A stretch of 64,000 nucleotides of DNA from Holothuria scabra (taxonomy: Eukaryota; Echinodermata; Holothuroidea; Aspidochirotida; Holothuriidae), in NCBI GenBank assembly GCA_037179385.1, contig CM074180.1:28563455-28627454 (forward strand), given 5' to 3'. Both the position numbers and the translations under genes were made by a program. The number at the start of each line of letters is the position of its first letter. Within the stretch, counting starts at the first letter, position 1. The notes beneath the pieces were generated by a model that did not search any database, had not been told where the DNA came from, and was given only the letters and a program-made list of their open reading frames with translations. Below, piece by piece: positions 34,314-48,256 of this stretch.

Positions 34314-34759
34314 CAATATCCACCTGTCATTCATTCTCATAAATAAACATCAGCTATAACAATAAAAAAACTCAACAGAAGAGTTACGGAAGTTGCATCA
34401 TTCGACGTTTTGAAAGTTTCGGTTAACAAAAAATTATTAGAGTTATTGCCAACAAACATCAGAATTTTTATCTGTGAAAAACTTTTTTTCTTAAAAGAGC
34501 TACATCGTGCTGTATCATTTTGAATAATGAATAAATCTATGATTGGCCGTTGAAAGTCAAGCGACAATTTTTTTTCTCCTCAAATGTGAAACTCACAAGG
34601 AGTAACTGTTTATGGAATAATGAAGTCCTACAATTTTATGAAAGGTATTTTGCAGAGAAATAAGAGGAAAATTGTGAGATTTGGTAAGTTCAAGTTTGGT
34701 TTTAAAAGTCCTACCCAGGACCAGTGTGTTATGTAACGGAGTCAACTAGTAATTTTGGC

Positions 34760-35129
34760 TTAAAGGGGCTCATAGAGTTGCTATTGATAACTTAATGAGA
34801 GTGCTAAAGGGTCACTACAACATGACAATGGTTATAATTAGCATGATAAGTCAAATTTCATACCCAATAGTTGTGGAAAAAGTTAAAATTTTGAATTTTG
34901 TGATGTCCTGACTTGTAACGGCTTTGTGTATGATTTGAAAAAAATGTCTGGTCACGAATTTTTGAAAACCGAATTGAACTGTTAAATACTCACTCATAAG
35001 ACAGCTATTTGAATGAAGGATATGGGGATTGTCTTAGTTTGACCATTTGTCATTGGTATATGCAGAATACTTAGAGGGATTGGAAAAATTTGTTGAATTT
35101 CAAGAACCAACTCAATGAACCGATGTAAA
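34760..35129 (+). mobile_element. Family-2 TTAA MITE, copy 1
   Basis: It starts ttaaaggggctcatagagtt and ends ccaactcaatgaaccgatgt, inverted ends. It is the inverted counterpart of 36032-36407: both contain aaaatgtctggtcacgaatt, gaattgaactgtt, ggatatggggattg and ttgaccatttgtcattggta. Confidence 0.85.
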
Positions 35130-35963
35130 CTGTGAACACTTTTAATTATTTGAAAAGTTTGTTTTTTGTAAACAAACAAGTAGAGTTTCCTGTTGGTAAA
35201 GGTGATTTGAAAATAAAATGTAACAATAACTTACTTTGTTTATTCGGTGACCGCAAATTTTAAAGGTTATGTGATTTTTATTACAACCGTTCCACGATGT
35301 GTTTGTACCAATCCCCTCTGATAGTAACATTTATATGAATATAGATTACACGGCATAAAAAGTTTCCTAGTCAAGATTGAAGAGAATTTAATCAATAGAG
35401 GTACGAACCGTTTTGTTGTCAAAACTTTGAGAACTTGATCCGACTGATACATGAAACGAATAGTTTTTTATTTTTGAGCTTTTTCTAGGAAATTTTGAAA
35501 CAATTCTTGTCAAATATTTCACACGGTTCCGGATCTTGCCCCAATTGCCTAGATGTCTTAAGAGCGTAAGAAAAACAGCAAAAAAAAAAAAAAAAAAGCT
35601 TAAATGCTTAACGCAATAACGAAATTAACTTTCTTGTGACCAAAATATTAACACCAGTTTTCATAAAAGAAGTAGGAAAGTAAATGGGCTCTGTAGGCTA
35701 ACGCAATGCAATTTTCGCAACTAGCGAAACTTGTCTATGATCCTCGAACTGACATAACTAAGATTTCTAAGGACTACTGTACTTCACTTTCAGATTGAAA
35801 AAGGAGTTCCCTTTTTATGGCGCTTGCCCTGGTTCTTTTTTTTTTTTTGTAGAGCTTGTAGCAACACAGACGGTAGGGATTCCCTTCAAAAATACCCCCA
35901 TTTGAAAATTATATATACTCTCTTAAATCAACAGATCTAAAATTAGTCTAATAAAGTAAAAAT
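35130..35963. other. Spacer between inverted family-2 MITEs
   Basis: It holds an A-run at about 35580-35597 and a T-run at 35839-35849. No gene was recognised. Confidence 0.4.
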
Positions 35964-36033
35964 AAATCTAAAAGAATGGAATTAATGACCAATCGAACGT
36001 CCGATTGGTCACTAATTCCACTCTTTTAGATTT
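35964..36033. repeat. Near-perfect palindrome, 32-bp arms
   Basis: Arms 35964-35995 and 36002-36033 pair at 30 of 32 positions around a 6-nt centre. The arms begin aaatctaaaag. The right arm ends at the TTAA start of the family-2 MITE at 36032. Confidence 0.9.
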
Positions 36034-36407
36034 AAAGCGGCTCATTGAGCAGTTGAGTTGATCCATGAAATTCAACAGTTTTTTCCCAAACCTGTGATGT
36101 TTCCTTCTCATACCAATGACAAATGGTCAAACTTAGGCAATCCCCATATCCTACATACAAGTAACTGTTCATGAGTGAGTACTGAACAGTTCAATTCGTT
36201 TTCAAAAATTCGTGACCAGACATTTTTTCAACTTTACACATAAAACCGTTATAAATTAGGACGCCACAAAATTCGAAATTGTCACTTTTTTCAAGACTAC
36301 TGGAAATGAAATTTGACTCATTATGCTAACTGTAAGCATTGTCATCTGGTATTACCCTAAAGCACTTTCATGAAGTTATCAATATCAACTTAATGAGCCC
36401 CTTTTAA
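36032..36407 (-). mobile_element. Family-2 TTAA MITE, copy 2
   Basis: TTAA at 36032-36035 and 36404-36407 flank inverted ends ttaaagcggctcattgagc and taatgagccccttttaa. 376 bp, non-coding. Confidence 0.88.
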
Positions 36408-39400
36408 CTTCAATATTTTAAATCTTACGACTTAAGAGAGTAATTAATACTGCTTTATCCCATTTTAGTGAACCACACCTTGCCTTACCTACAAATATAT
36501 CCAACTTCAGGTGTTGCCAGTTCTGTTACGTTGTCTGGCCAGAAAGGTATGGCTATGCGGTTGAAAGGAGGGGGGTCTCGATTTTATTTCCTGTCTTAAT
36601 TTACAGTTATGTTACGTGATTTTGAAAAATACGCAAACCTGCACATTTAAGATAAGAAAATGAGTACTTGGCCAAAATGTCAACATGCACAACAAGCGAA
36701 AAGAAAAATGTCACAGACAGAGTACTGTAAACATTTTAATGGACTAAGAATTTGCAAACATTAGGTAATTCCTAAGATGTCTTTTATACAGTATTATGTA
36801 GATGTAACCCATACACTATCGTTTTTCAGAAATTTCGTGCAAGAGCTGTTTCGTCAAATTATGGGCCCTTATACACTGAAATTTGCAGATTGGGGGGATT
36901 GGATAGTTCCAGTGCAATATTTTCTCGGATGACAAAGTGGATTTGATTGCTTTCACTTTACAGCTAATTCAGGAGATACCGATACTCCCATAAAGATACA
37001 GTTAAAGTGTGATCATAATGGTACAGTAAGGTAGTCCTACCAGGGGGCTGGTCCTACACAATCTTGTAGGTACTATACAGGTTGTATGTAGAAACATGTA
37101 ATGTCGCACTTTCGCCATACTATGCAAAGACGTTTCCACGCTTGCGTCATTAACCAGTAACGACTGAAGTCTAAAACGAATCCGTTTCGTTTTGCCCTGC
37201 AATTTTCAAGAGAAAGGCTATAAATCCAAGAAAACGAGAGTTCACCTTTCATTATTGTGTACCACCATTTTCCAATGTTCACTAGCTGTTGCCTTAAAAT
37301 TTATAAGGTAAGCACGTGACATGTTTACATTGCCTGGTCATATAATTTTAATGGTGACCGTGAGTATATCACACCTTGAAATTCAATGCACTGTTTTCAA
37401 TCGAACTCCCAACTCCTGTCGAATCGATGTCGACTCTGTTATTTTAGATTTAGGGGCTATTAAAAAAATTTAACTGCCAGTAGACTTTTCTAACACCGAA
37501 ATGTCTGTGGGTTAACAGGTTAAAGGTCGGTTCTAGCACAGTTGGAATCTTTCGTTAAGTTTTAAGATAACATTCGCCTTAAAGTTTGTTCGAAACACGT
37601 ATTTAGGCCAAATATCCATGTCGTATGTACGACCGACTCCGCTCAAGGGACTCACATAGGTATTGTAACCACAGCCTATGTTTCACACAAATTCAAACAC
37701 AGTAAAAAAATACAGTACGTATTTCATTATCGAATGCTGCTTTTGAAGAGATCACCACAATACATACAGTATACAGTATACAGCCTGTGTTCGCGGGTTT
37801 GAACAAAATTTCAGCACCGGTTTTGAATGGAATAGCCTATCTACGTATATCGTAGCCCAGGGTGGGGTCGTCAGTCGCTTTGCATGTCTTTATGCATTGC
37901 ATTGTTTCACCCCTGATCTTAACTTATATATACTGGGAGCTACAGTACTCTCCCTCAGCCTTCTGGTTCCTTGTTAGACTATACGAGCCTCCGTCAAATG
38001 GAGTTACAGTTACCGAAATACTTTTGGCGTTATTGGAGCGAATAAATTATGCAAGGTGGAAATTTATTTTAGAAAAACATGGAGTAAGAAGAAAGGTGGA
38101 AGTTTTCTGTCAACTGTATCGAGACAAAACCTACTTCTAAAATTATTCACGTTTTTGAAGTTTATCCGAAACAGGTAATTGTTGTAGGTATTTGGTTTAA
38201 TAGAAACCACTTTCAGGTGTATCGGTTTATATTGTAGCATAATCCTCGACCCCCCCCCCCCCCCCCAATTCGTTTTCTGTCAAGATGCCAACGTTTGGTA
38301 ACGTTTTCGTTTGAGAGAAATATTATCATACCAATTTTCCACAACGACACTAAAGCTCAGTGACCTTTTCACTTAAAACATTCGCCTCAATGATCAACCT
38401 ACAGTCAAGCCTCGCTGTAAGCGTTAATGAGGCTTGTGACGTCATCCTCTAAAATGGAAACTCCGCCCACAAGAGAAAATCATGAGTTTCGCAGAATAGG
38501 TACCTAACATGCTGGGGGAACTTCAAGCTTCTGAATAATGCATTAAAAGGCGTTCCTTGTTGCTGTATCCTTGGTCATTTGAAATTTGAAAGTCTTTTCT
38601 TTACTAAAAATATCGTGAGGTATTGTTTCTTTCGCAATTTCACAGGGAAATTTTCCATCAAAAACAGGTCAACTTTTGGTGGTGTTTTTTGACTGGCCTC
38701 AAATTTTGCGAATACCTGACCGTATTCAGGATCATTGGGGTGTAAAACTTCCAAAATCGAGTGTTTGAGACATAAAGCTAACTACTGATACCTATTACAC
38801 TACGAGCAAAACAACAAAGTAGTCGCAATGAACGTTTTTGCAAGTTGGAATTTTGCACTTTTTGGCCACGTAGAGCATCGCACAAGGCGGTAACGTTATG
38901 GTTAACATATGGTAACATATGGTAAGCTATTGTTATGTGTTTTGATTCTAGGCTGCTAACTAGGATACTATTTTAGTCCTTATGTCAAGTAATAAAGTGA
39001 ATCTTAATACGACTGACAGGCCCTTTTAAGGTTTTAAACCACTAACAAATAACATAAAAATTTTACAGACAGGCCTAGTCTATACTAGGCCTTGGCCTAT
39101 GCATGCTAAGACTGCACACTGTGGTACATAGTGAATGTATGTGTCCTGATGATCTGTGATCATCATACAGATACTACTTTACTAGTCCTTGCTTGCTGTA
39201 TGAGTGAGTTTTCATTTTAGAAAAAAGCTTGTAAAAAATTTTAAGAGGCCTGTAGCACAAAATTATTGTGTCATATGCACCTTGTGAATTGGAGCAATGT
39301 ACCGCAGTATCAACGATGAAGCTGAAGAACCAAAATAAGCAAATAAGTGTTACATTTACAGGTATTGCAGGCTACATGAAACAATTGATATAGGCCCTAT

Positions 39401-41865
39401 AGCCATTTATTTACACACACACTTTACCAGCCTGTCGGTTCTTTCACATGGTTTACCAGACAAAGTCAAGAATTTTCAAAGGGAAATGACTTGAGGAATA
39501 TACCTAAAGTATAATGGAATGTGCACCATAAGAGCTCCATCAGTTTCAGGATTTTTTGTTTATTATTTTGCCTGGGCCATTGTTCTCAGTTTTCTTACTT
39601 ACCCTATTTTTGTACTGTTGTGCTGAATCATATTTCTACACAAATGAATTAATTGTGCCTTAGTTCTTAGCCTGTTCCTGTTGAAATTTAATTGCTAGTT
39701 ATAGCCTACACCTACTAGTGCTCTAGGCCCATTTGGGGGTTAAGGTCAAGATTAGAGGCAGCATTGCTATGTACCCTTTTCTTGTATAATGGCACAAATG
39801 GGATTCTGAGTCAGTGTATCCTAGAGGACAATTTTTCTCTACACAAGCAAAATGCCAATTTACTGACTAAAGAATTTTGGTTGTACACTTGTGTCCTGTA
39901 TCATCAGCTGTTTATTCTGATGGATGAAATCTCATATGTTCTTCTGAGACTGCCTTCTCATTTGAAGTATAAACTGTTGTCATTTTACACCACTAACTGA
40001 GCAGAGGAGAGATGAATAATGTAACAATTGCCCATCACATAGTAATGGCATATTACAGTCAAAATTTTTGTCACTAACTTGAATTAACTTGATGGCCTGT
40101 TATTACCTTACTCTCAGTTGATATGTCTCCAGTTGTGCATGGGGGTGGGGGTTGTGTACTGAGTACCCAGTTCCCTAAAAAAACTTAAGACCCACCCAGT
40201 TCCACATGCTGTTCATAACTTATATTACTAAACAAAGTGTTTCTGATCAGAGGCTTAGTCATTTCTTCGACCTCACCACCTAAGGATAAGGATCAACTGA
40301 CTGTATAGCGTTTATTACCCCAGAGTTCACTAACAAGCCTTACAAAGAGAACTATACATTCCAATATCCCTCCATTTTACCTCTTTATTGTCTAGTTTAA
40401 TGCCACAATTTTTCTGTCATGTTATTGTTTGCAATAATTTATGAGTCTAGTACAATAACTGTGATTTACTGATTGTATAATGTGGTAACGTGCAAAGTCT
40501 ATGGCCATGTATGTCAAAAGGTTACCATGAGTCGGTCAATTAATAGGTGTTGTACATCGTGCCGTACCTTGTATAACACTGTGGTGATCGACTCAAGGTA
40601 CTGACGTACTTAAGATACAATCACTATAACCCTTGCATCGGTAGCCACTTAATCGTTACAAGGTTTTCAAAAATTGACTCTCAATGTAATTTTCCTGCCA
40701 TATATATGTAAGTCAAACGTAAAGGAAGACTCGACGAGGTTAACATGATAAATACTTATGTGGAGGATATTTTCTCGCTTGGTGTAGTTCCATTTTCGCG
40801 CAACTAATGCAAACACCTCAGTACGGGAAATTGGGCTTTTTACATACGGTGCAAGGCAGTGTCAATACCTGCTCTAAACTTTGCGAATACCTGACCGTAT
40901 TCAGAAATATTTCATGGTAATGTTAGATTTTTTAGGTGTATAAGGAAATTTCTGATGTACCCTCTTTCTGGCATACCGTGCCAAAAAACTTGTTTTCGAG
41001 AAAAAACCAAATTTTCCGAACAGAATGAAAACTGTTTTTACGAGTTCGAAAAATCGTCTCAAATTCATTGCTTTGTGTATAAAATACTTCAAAAATGTTG
41101 CAAAACTATCGGAAAATGTGTTCTCTATTAAGTTTAATGATGATTTTGTAAGATTTTGTGTTTTTCATGTCGAAATTTGGATTTGAAAACAGTAAGTTTT
41201 TGCTAATTATATATGCAAAGGCTGTGACGTCATGCATACTCAAATTAGAAAAGAAGCGACTTTTGGTGGCTGTGCAGACTGGCTGCCTAAATATATCTTG
41301 CAAAAAAGGCGCATCGGAATTACACAATGGATAAACGCTCCATTAACTTTTCGTAATTAACATTTCTTTTTAGTTTGGTTATTTGAAAAAGAAGGAAAAT
41401 GAAAACCGCAGAGTTTTTATTTAAAAAAAAATACTGAGTATATAAAGAAAAGTTATTTTGATTGTACATGTATACAGATAATGAGTGGGTTGTTTTGGCC
41501 TTGTGAATAACCAGACAACAATCTGACAATAGGTCTGTACAGTACAGTTTAGGTTTTACAAACGCACAGGACAAGACGACCGAACTGTAGTGCAGCGGTT
41601 CGTCTAAAAACGTGGAAGTTCTTGTCAAACTTTCCGTTAGGTTCCTAGTTTCGATGGTTACAGAAACCATGGGAAATTTAAAGAACAAAATCCCCGGAAT
41701 AACAAGAGTCTCAAAAAGTCAGTTCGATTATTCGTTTTGGTGTCTACCGGCACATGTGCACACCATCCAAATCGTCGGGATAAACAAACCAATCCCGCAC
41801 CTACATCACGTATTCCAAAATTTGAGTTTACTTGAATATTAGGTTAAATCATTCACCAAAACCCC
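36408..41865. other. Long intergenic stretch, nothing delimited
   Basis: No gene was recognised on either strand. A C-run is at 38250-38266. The phrase gcgaatacctgaccgtattc occurs at about 38709 and again at about 40881, so parts may be an old dispersed repeat. ORFs up to 122 codons show no domain. Confidence 0.4.
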
Positions 41866-42016
41866 TATTTTCGTTCGACTTGGCTAGACACTTAGATAGT
41901 GTTGTATGCACTGACGAAAACAAGGGCACCCTGTACGATACGTGCTGAGTTCGGTTTGCATATCCCACGCTGTGCCCCACATTTCCATGCGCCAACGAAT
42001 TACCGAACTAGCTTAT
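41866..42016 (+). repeat. Dispersed repeat family F, copy 2
   Basis: Matches the reverse complement of 4801-4952 over about 150 bp (cgacttggctagacacttag, actgacgaaaacaag, gaattaccgaactagctta). The last phrase recurs weakly at about 42472 (gaactggcttatttgg). Confidence 0.7.
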
Positions 42017-43574
42017 TGGTAGACTATCGTATATATGTAACTGTACGGTCAAATTTTAATGCCAATATGCACACTTTCCATTATTCAAGTTCAGAGAAGG
42101 AAAATCAGTGTTGAGATCTGTATAAAGGGAAACTAACAAATTTCTTGGTACTCCGAGCTGGTCCTCCCAATATTCATTTAAAAAATCAGGCCGTGATAGC
42201 AGTTATTCACTGGCTCCAAGCTCACAAAACGTTGCTTGTCGTAGCTATACTCTTAAACTGCAATGGACATTATGCATTGAAGTAACGCGACGTCAATAAG
42301 CCACCTTCGATTTGCTACTGCGCATGTGCTATGATTGCGTCATGTTTAAATATGACCTGAAAAGACTGGTCACGTGTTACTGTATATCAGGGTTTGCTGA
42401 ACTTTGCTCATTGGAAGAACGCATACCCTATTACTTCTTTTGAAATTTTATGGGAAATTACGGTTTCTCTGAACTGGCTTATTTGGTGGCAAATTGGTGA
42501 AGCACTGAACACAGGACGTAGACTTCACACGGGCACATAGAAGAAAGCGCGTTTCCACCGATGCACAAGTCAGCGGAAGCATAAATCATGGTTAATGCAC
42601 CCAAAGAATCGAAGTAACTGGAAGAATTAAAAAGAGCTCAAGTCATCACTCCGTTGTTGTAAAACCTTCCCATGATTCCCTAGGTTTCTGATATTTATCT
42701 GTGGAAGTTGCAGTGATATGCGCTTTCCTACATTGGAGGTTCCACTTCTGCTCTGCATGAGGTCTGTCGTTCTATTCGTTTTGCAGGTAGGGACCTTTAG
42801 CTTCCAACTTAGTTGTACGAAAATTTCCTCGCTAACGTTATGCAAATGAACAGAGAATGCATGCTCACTAATTTGGGTTTTAAGACTAAATTATTATTAA
42901 CTGGTCCTCCTAAAACGTAGTTCGGAGCCAAAGTCACTTTTGATATGCTAAAAGGGAACATCTTCCATCTTTATAGTTTTAACTAAAAACCTATTGGCAC
43001 GATACTTCGCGCAGGTTTTATTCTACCAAAACACTGAATTAAATCGATAAGTTTTCTCTTTGCTGTTGTTTGGAAGATCGTTTAATCAGACACAATACTT
43101 TCACACTACATCATATTGTGTAGAAAATATTAAGTGCCTCATTGATAACTTCAGGGTAGTGAATTGGGTTACGTCGGGTGGAACATTTTCAGGAACGGCA
43201 GGTGGGTATAGTTATAGAAATTCTGTTATAGGAGATGAGCACAGGTAGAGGGCTATGTTTGTATTCAGTAGTAACACCATGTGGTAACCACTGTTTGAGA
43301 GAATCACGAGATATCTAAAGCCTGCCATGGATATCCAAGCATTGTGGGTTCGGCTCAAGAAGTACACCTACCTGCGCACGAAGCGCGCAAAAATTCTTCT
43401 CTTGTGAGAATTTCCACCTCGTTTTGCAATGCAGCATGGAGCTTTGAGCAGGGCAATGAATGGCAGAGTCAGTCTTCAATACAGATGATGGTTATTTGTT
43501 TCGATGATAAGAGAAACATGTGCTTTCATGATGGCGTTTGTATGTGTGTGCATTTCTAACACTTCACTCGTTTA
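42017..43574. other. Intergenic, nothing delimited
   Basis: No exon, RNA gene or bounded repeat was seen. The words gagcagggcaatgaatggcagag near 43446 resemble 31195-31270 but no unit can be drawn. Confidence 0.35.
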
Positions 43575-43845
43575 CACGACATCTCAAAATAGAAACGTCT
43601 GCCAGTTTTCAAACTTAGTACACAAATGCCCCCATATGAAGGAAAAGAACCCTATTGTTTTTGGTGGACGTCAAGGGTCATCTGGGGTTACCAGGGGTCA
43701 AAGTCTAAAAACCTTGTTAAAACAATATTTCCACGATAGGAAACTTAGATAGATTTCATGTTGTATTTGGTTATGTTGATATGTTACTGTACCAACATGA
43801 TCCTGTTCTTTGTCGGTGGAGGTAAAAGGTCATCTTGGGTAACAC
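43575..43845 (+). repeat. Isolated, diverged copies of the 145-bp satellite
   Basis: About two decayed units. Shared words with 51852-52996 are gtctgccagttttcaaac, ccctattgtttttggtgga, gggtcatctggggtt, ggggtcaaagtct and ataggaaacttagatagat. Confidence 0.85.
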
Positions 43846-44030
43846 AATGATTATTTTTCCATCATGTAAGTTAAACATTTGACACGGAGATCTTGGACAT
43901 CATGGCATTATCTGGAATAAAACATATCAATTGGTCATCGAAGTCTCAAAGCATTTTTCATTCTGGTTATGGTGTTTTTACTTGGAACGATTTCTTCATG
44001 ATAAAGAGAATAGGTAAATTTAAATGGTAC

Positions 44031-44688
44031 CAGTGGCGGCACCAGGATTTGAAAAGTGGGGAGCATATGGAGGGCAAAAGAAAATGTTGGGGGGCAAAAA
44101 ATTTTCCCGCGAAGCGCGAGTCTCATCGGTTGGGGTCCAGGGGCCGGCCTTAGGGTCCCTGGTGGGGTCCAGGGGGAGAAACCCCCGGAAGCTCTGAGGT
44201 TTTAGCAAATCTCCTGGTAAAAAATTAAGTCTCAGGATAGGTGTATTTTGGTCCATAATGCATCATCCAAAGCAAAGATTCCAAATGATTTTAATGCAAG
44301 CTAGGCTTATTTGGCTATTACTCTCCTTAGCTGACCACATGAAAAGTTGGAAAGTGACAATATGTTTAAAAGCTACTTATTAGCAATCTCTTGACACTTT
44401 TTACACTTTTCTTAAAAGTGAGAGCTTGCTCTGCAGTGAAAAGTTTCAGTGACAGGAAGTTAAAGTTTGTGACTTGCATAGTTTTACAGAGAGCTCTCAG
44501 GCTGGTTTTACTTTGAAAAGTTTGGGAATGATTCAAACAGGAGAAAAATTATTTGTGAATTATTTTGCCTTGAAAACTCCTGAAAGTACACTCTACTTCA
44601 GGAGCTGAGTGGGGGGAAACTGGGGGAGGGGGAAAGGCTCTGACTGGGGGCATTTCCCCCATGCCCCCCCCCCCCGGTTCCGCCCCTG
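44031..44688. mobile_element. hAT-like element, 8-bp flanks match 6/8
   Basis: It starts cagtggcggcaccaggattt and ends ggttccgcccctg. The flanks are aatggtac (44023-44030) and aaaggtag (44689-44696). It holds a C-run at 44666-44675 and cccgcgaagcgcgag. No transposase. Confidence 0.75.
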
Positions 44689-47600
44689 AAAGGTAGGAGT
44701 AAAAAATCAAGTATTCCACTTAGCACGTTAAGCATGTTGGTCTAGTACTTGATAAGGCTGTCACATGAACCCTTCAAGTGGTGATGGACGCGAACTAACT
44801 TTGAGCGTTTCCATAGCTGTGACTGGAAAAGTTTACTGCCATATTGTGATGTTAATGAAGAATATATCTGGTTCAACTTTCACACTGAGGCCTGCACGGA
44901 ACGAATGCCGACATTTTGCAAAATAAAAATAAAAAACTTGTTATTTGCCATATAGTAAATGGAACATGAAAGGATATACACAACAAGGGACAGTTCTGTC
45001 ACTTTGCGGGTCCAACAACCCTAAGCTGTGCCACAAGTGACGGTTTTCTCAAAACAATGTCGGCAGGTCGGGAACGAAATAGTTTGGACGCGCGAAGCAC
45101 GGCGAAAAATTTTTGGGTTTTGCTTAAAGAATACTGGAAATATTTGGCTCTTGATATTGATATATTGATCATACCACACAATTCCAGTTTTCCTTACTAA
45201 CTTATTACCCACCTGTCGTTCGGGAAAATGCCCCCAAATGTCTGACACAGATCACCACCCTTGCATTCAGGCATAAATACAGTAAGAACAGAGTTGCATG
45301 AACATGGTGGTACGGTACATTATATAAAGAAAATACATTCGGCTAACAATGTGTGAATCAATGACATCAAGCCTGTTTGCTTCAAGTTAATGTACAAAAT
45401 TTGTTACATTTAATTGCTAATATCTAGAACCGAATATGGGAAATTACCGTCATACAAATTCTACATCAGTGCTTTAACAGTTTATCGAAAATAATTTTGA
45501 CGTTCTGGATCATCCATTCTTTCAAGCCGTTTGAATTTTAAAACTTTCCGGCTTACTCTTCTCACATGGTGACAGGAGAATGGGGCGCACACTCTCTGAT
45601 TCTTACATGTTTAACCACACCCCTTTAGCCTGAGAGAGGGGGTTCTCTCCTTCATGAAAAAATCCATTGCATTTCTGTATGCCTCTCCCCCATGAAACGT
45701 ACAAATGTTTTTTGTTTTATTTTTACCTTGTCTGGGCTGTGCGGGCGGCGTTGGGGGGTGGAGAGGCGTTGGGTGGGTGGTTGGGGTGGCGTTTGGTGGG
45801 TGGGTGGGGTTGGGAGGGAGGGGTTAGGGCAGGCAGAGGGCGGCCAAAAGAGAAGGAAAAAAGGACAAAATTAGGAGCTGTCAAACCAGGCTTTTTTCCC
45901 TATAAAAATAAAGTACGCTGGCGCCGAACTCGGCCTAATCTTGTCAAATTGTCGTACAGCTAAAAAATGCAAGCCGCAGAATTGTTACATTTCAGTCTGG
46001 ACTACAAGTGGCATGCTAACGACACGTCGCCCGCATGTACAGGTATATGCGGGTTAACGAACTTTTAAATTGCCATGTGAATAGACCTTTAACTTACATA
46101 TTCCCCGTAGCTTATGCATCTCTCGCGGCAACAAAAAGCTTATGTTGATATTACAGTCACGCTACGGTATGGAAATCTCAATCGGTATTCGTGGGCCTCC
46201 TATTAATTTCATAGCCTACATAGTAGACAGTACGGTACTATGTATAACTATGTACTGTATATGCACATGTGATTTACGATGACATAATATGGATGGTAGC
46301 AAGCAGAGGCCGTTCTGTTGAGCATCGTTCAGCCCAGATGTTGTTATTGATATAACCTTGGACATGACCGAAGCAATGCAAAATTCAAGGAATTTTCGTT
46401 TGTGTACCGTACAGTTGCTTACGTAGCAGGCTGTGTGGCATAGGCCCATTCCTTGTTCAGGCATATCCCTGTGATTTTGGAAGCAGTGAGAAAAAAAAAA
46501 GAGTTCGCCCCGCGGTGGCACCGTGTACTTGTTTTCAAAGAAGAAAATTTGGTGAAGCTGTTTAATGCATAGCTTCAAATTGTTCTACGGTACTACGGAG
46601 TTGCGACTCCCTGGTTAAACCGAAGAGTGCCGCTGGCAACACTCTGTTAAAAGCTCGTTGCTCTGTTAGTCCTTATGGCATACCGGTACGAAATTCCTCG
46701 ACAAGGACACAATATACTTATATTATACATTAAACAGACCAACTAGACCACTTAACACGATACAAGTTTAAGGCTGTTGCAAGCTGTACGTTATTTGTCT
46801 TAGGGTGTGAATGGCCCCGCATCTTTTTTGAACTATTTTTGTTACATTTTAACTACAAGCCTTACAACTTTTAACACCCAGTCAAGTCTATTGATATTTT
46901 TGGTTGACGATGGAGGAAATTAAATACGGTAATTGAAAAGGGGTTGGAACTTAGCCTACAGTATGACTACCTGTGTCTATTGCATATTTTCAGTCGGACA
47001 ATGGTCCAAAAAGAAGGGATACTATTTTCATAAAGATCTACTCAGTATACTGTGACCAAAAAGGGTTGGTTGATTTGCGCCGTTAACAGGTTAAAGAATA
47101 AACAAATAAACAAGCTCCGAGCTGGTTAAATTTAAAAGAATATCGAACAACTGTTCGAATAAATCAACCCGTTGTGACATAATTTAAACTGAACCTCAAG
47201 TAAAACTAATCAGAAATATATATTTTAGAGGTTGCAAAATGAATGTTTTTCATTCACCTCCCGTTTTCATAGCTTGTTCCATTGCTGAGGTATTAATATT
47301 AAAATTTATTCCCTTGAATTCATAAATGCAGTTTATGGCATGCGCAACAATTTGTGACATCGTTGTTGTAATACCCAGAATTATGCTTTATTTTCTTTTA
47401 AACTAATTCAAATTATTTGTGAGAGGCCGTGACTTCCTGTTTTCTTGTAAAACAATTGTTGCTCAGAGCTTTTTCTAAAGTCAGCCCATAGCAGCAACAA
47501 CGTGCGGTCACATTTTGACGCAATGTATTCTTCTGGAAAAACAAACTAATTAAAATATCGTTGTAATTTTTGTAGCACAATGATGACATCACAAATTATT

Positions 47601-47952
47601 AGGCAATTTAACATTTTATAGGCCATCTCACCTCAGAATTGTCCCATGAAGTAAATAGTAGGGTCGTTTAAATTCATTTACCATGCTTGGAAAACTCACA
47701 TATTTTTATACGGACGATCTACTCAATTGTAAGCCTACCCCCCAATTTTCAGGACTCACGTGCGACTCCGTATACCTCGCTTTCAGGTTTTGCTATTGAC
47801 CCTTAAAGGGCGGGTCATGTACATCCTACCCACACTCACATAGAATTTTGAGTTAGATGATCAAAGTTTTACGGCACCGTTTCCAAACAATTGGTTTATG
47901 TCAAGTCGGCCACGGACTTTTGAGAAGCTACGAATGACGTTGGTATGTCCCT
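44689..47952. other. Intergenic, mostly unassigned
   Basis: 45345-45440 is a partial family-E copy. 45745-45850 is a G/GT-rich low-complexity tract. The ORFs here follow low-complexity sequence or lack domains. Confidence 0.4.
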
Positions 47953-48256
47953 TTAAAGGCCCAGTTCTCTCACCCCAAACAGTACCAATTCTCCTAATCT
48001 TCTTACTGAAGCCCCTCCCACAATTGTCTGAAATTCATCCTCATCCAGATACAATCTTAGTTTATTGCTTCAGGGTGAGTATAGAAAAACTCAATTTCTA
48101 TAATGAAAACACTCTCAGTACCGTACATACTGTGTAATATAAGCTTTGGCACCCTGCATTGTTTGAATTAGCTGTCAATCAAAGAGCTGAGCCAATTGAG
48201 AATTTTGGTACCCCGTACCAAATTTGTAATTTGGGGTGAGAGGTTTGACCCTTTAA
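47953..48256 (-). mobile_element. Family-1 MITE, full copy with TTAA ends
   Basis: TTAA at 47953-47956 and 48253-48256; ends aaggcccagttctctcacc and ggggtgagaggtttgaccct are inverted. Near-identical in its ends to the copy at 5506-5813, so these form a subfamily distinct from 950/25708. SINE-like words (aattggtttatgtcaagtcg) lie just upstream at 47889. Confidence 0.9.
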
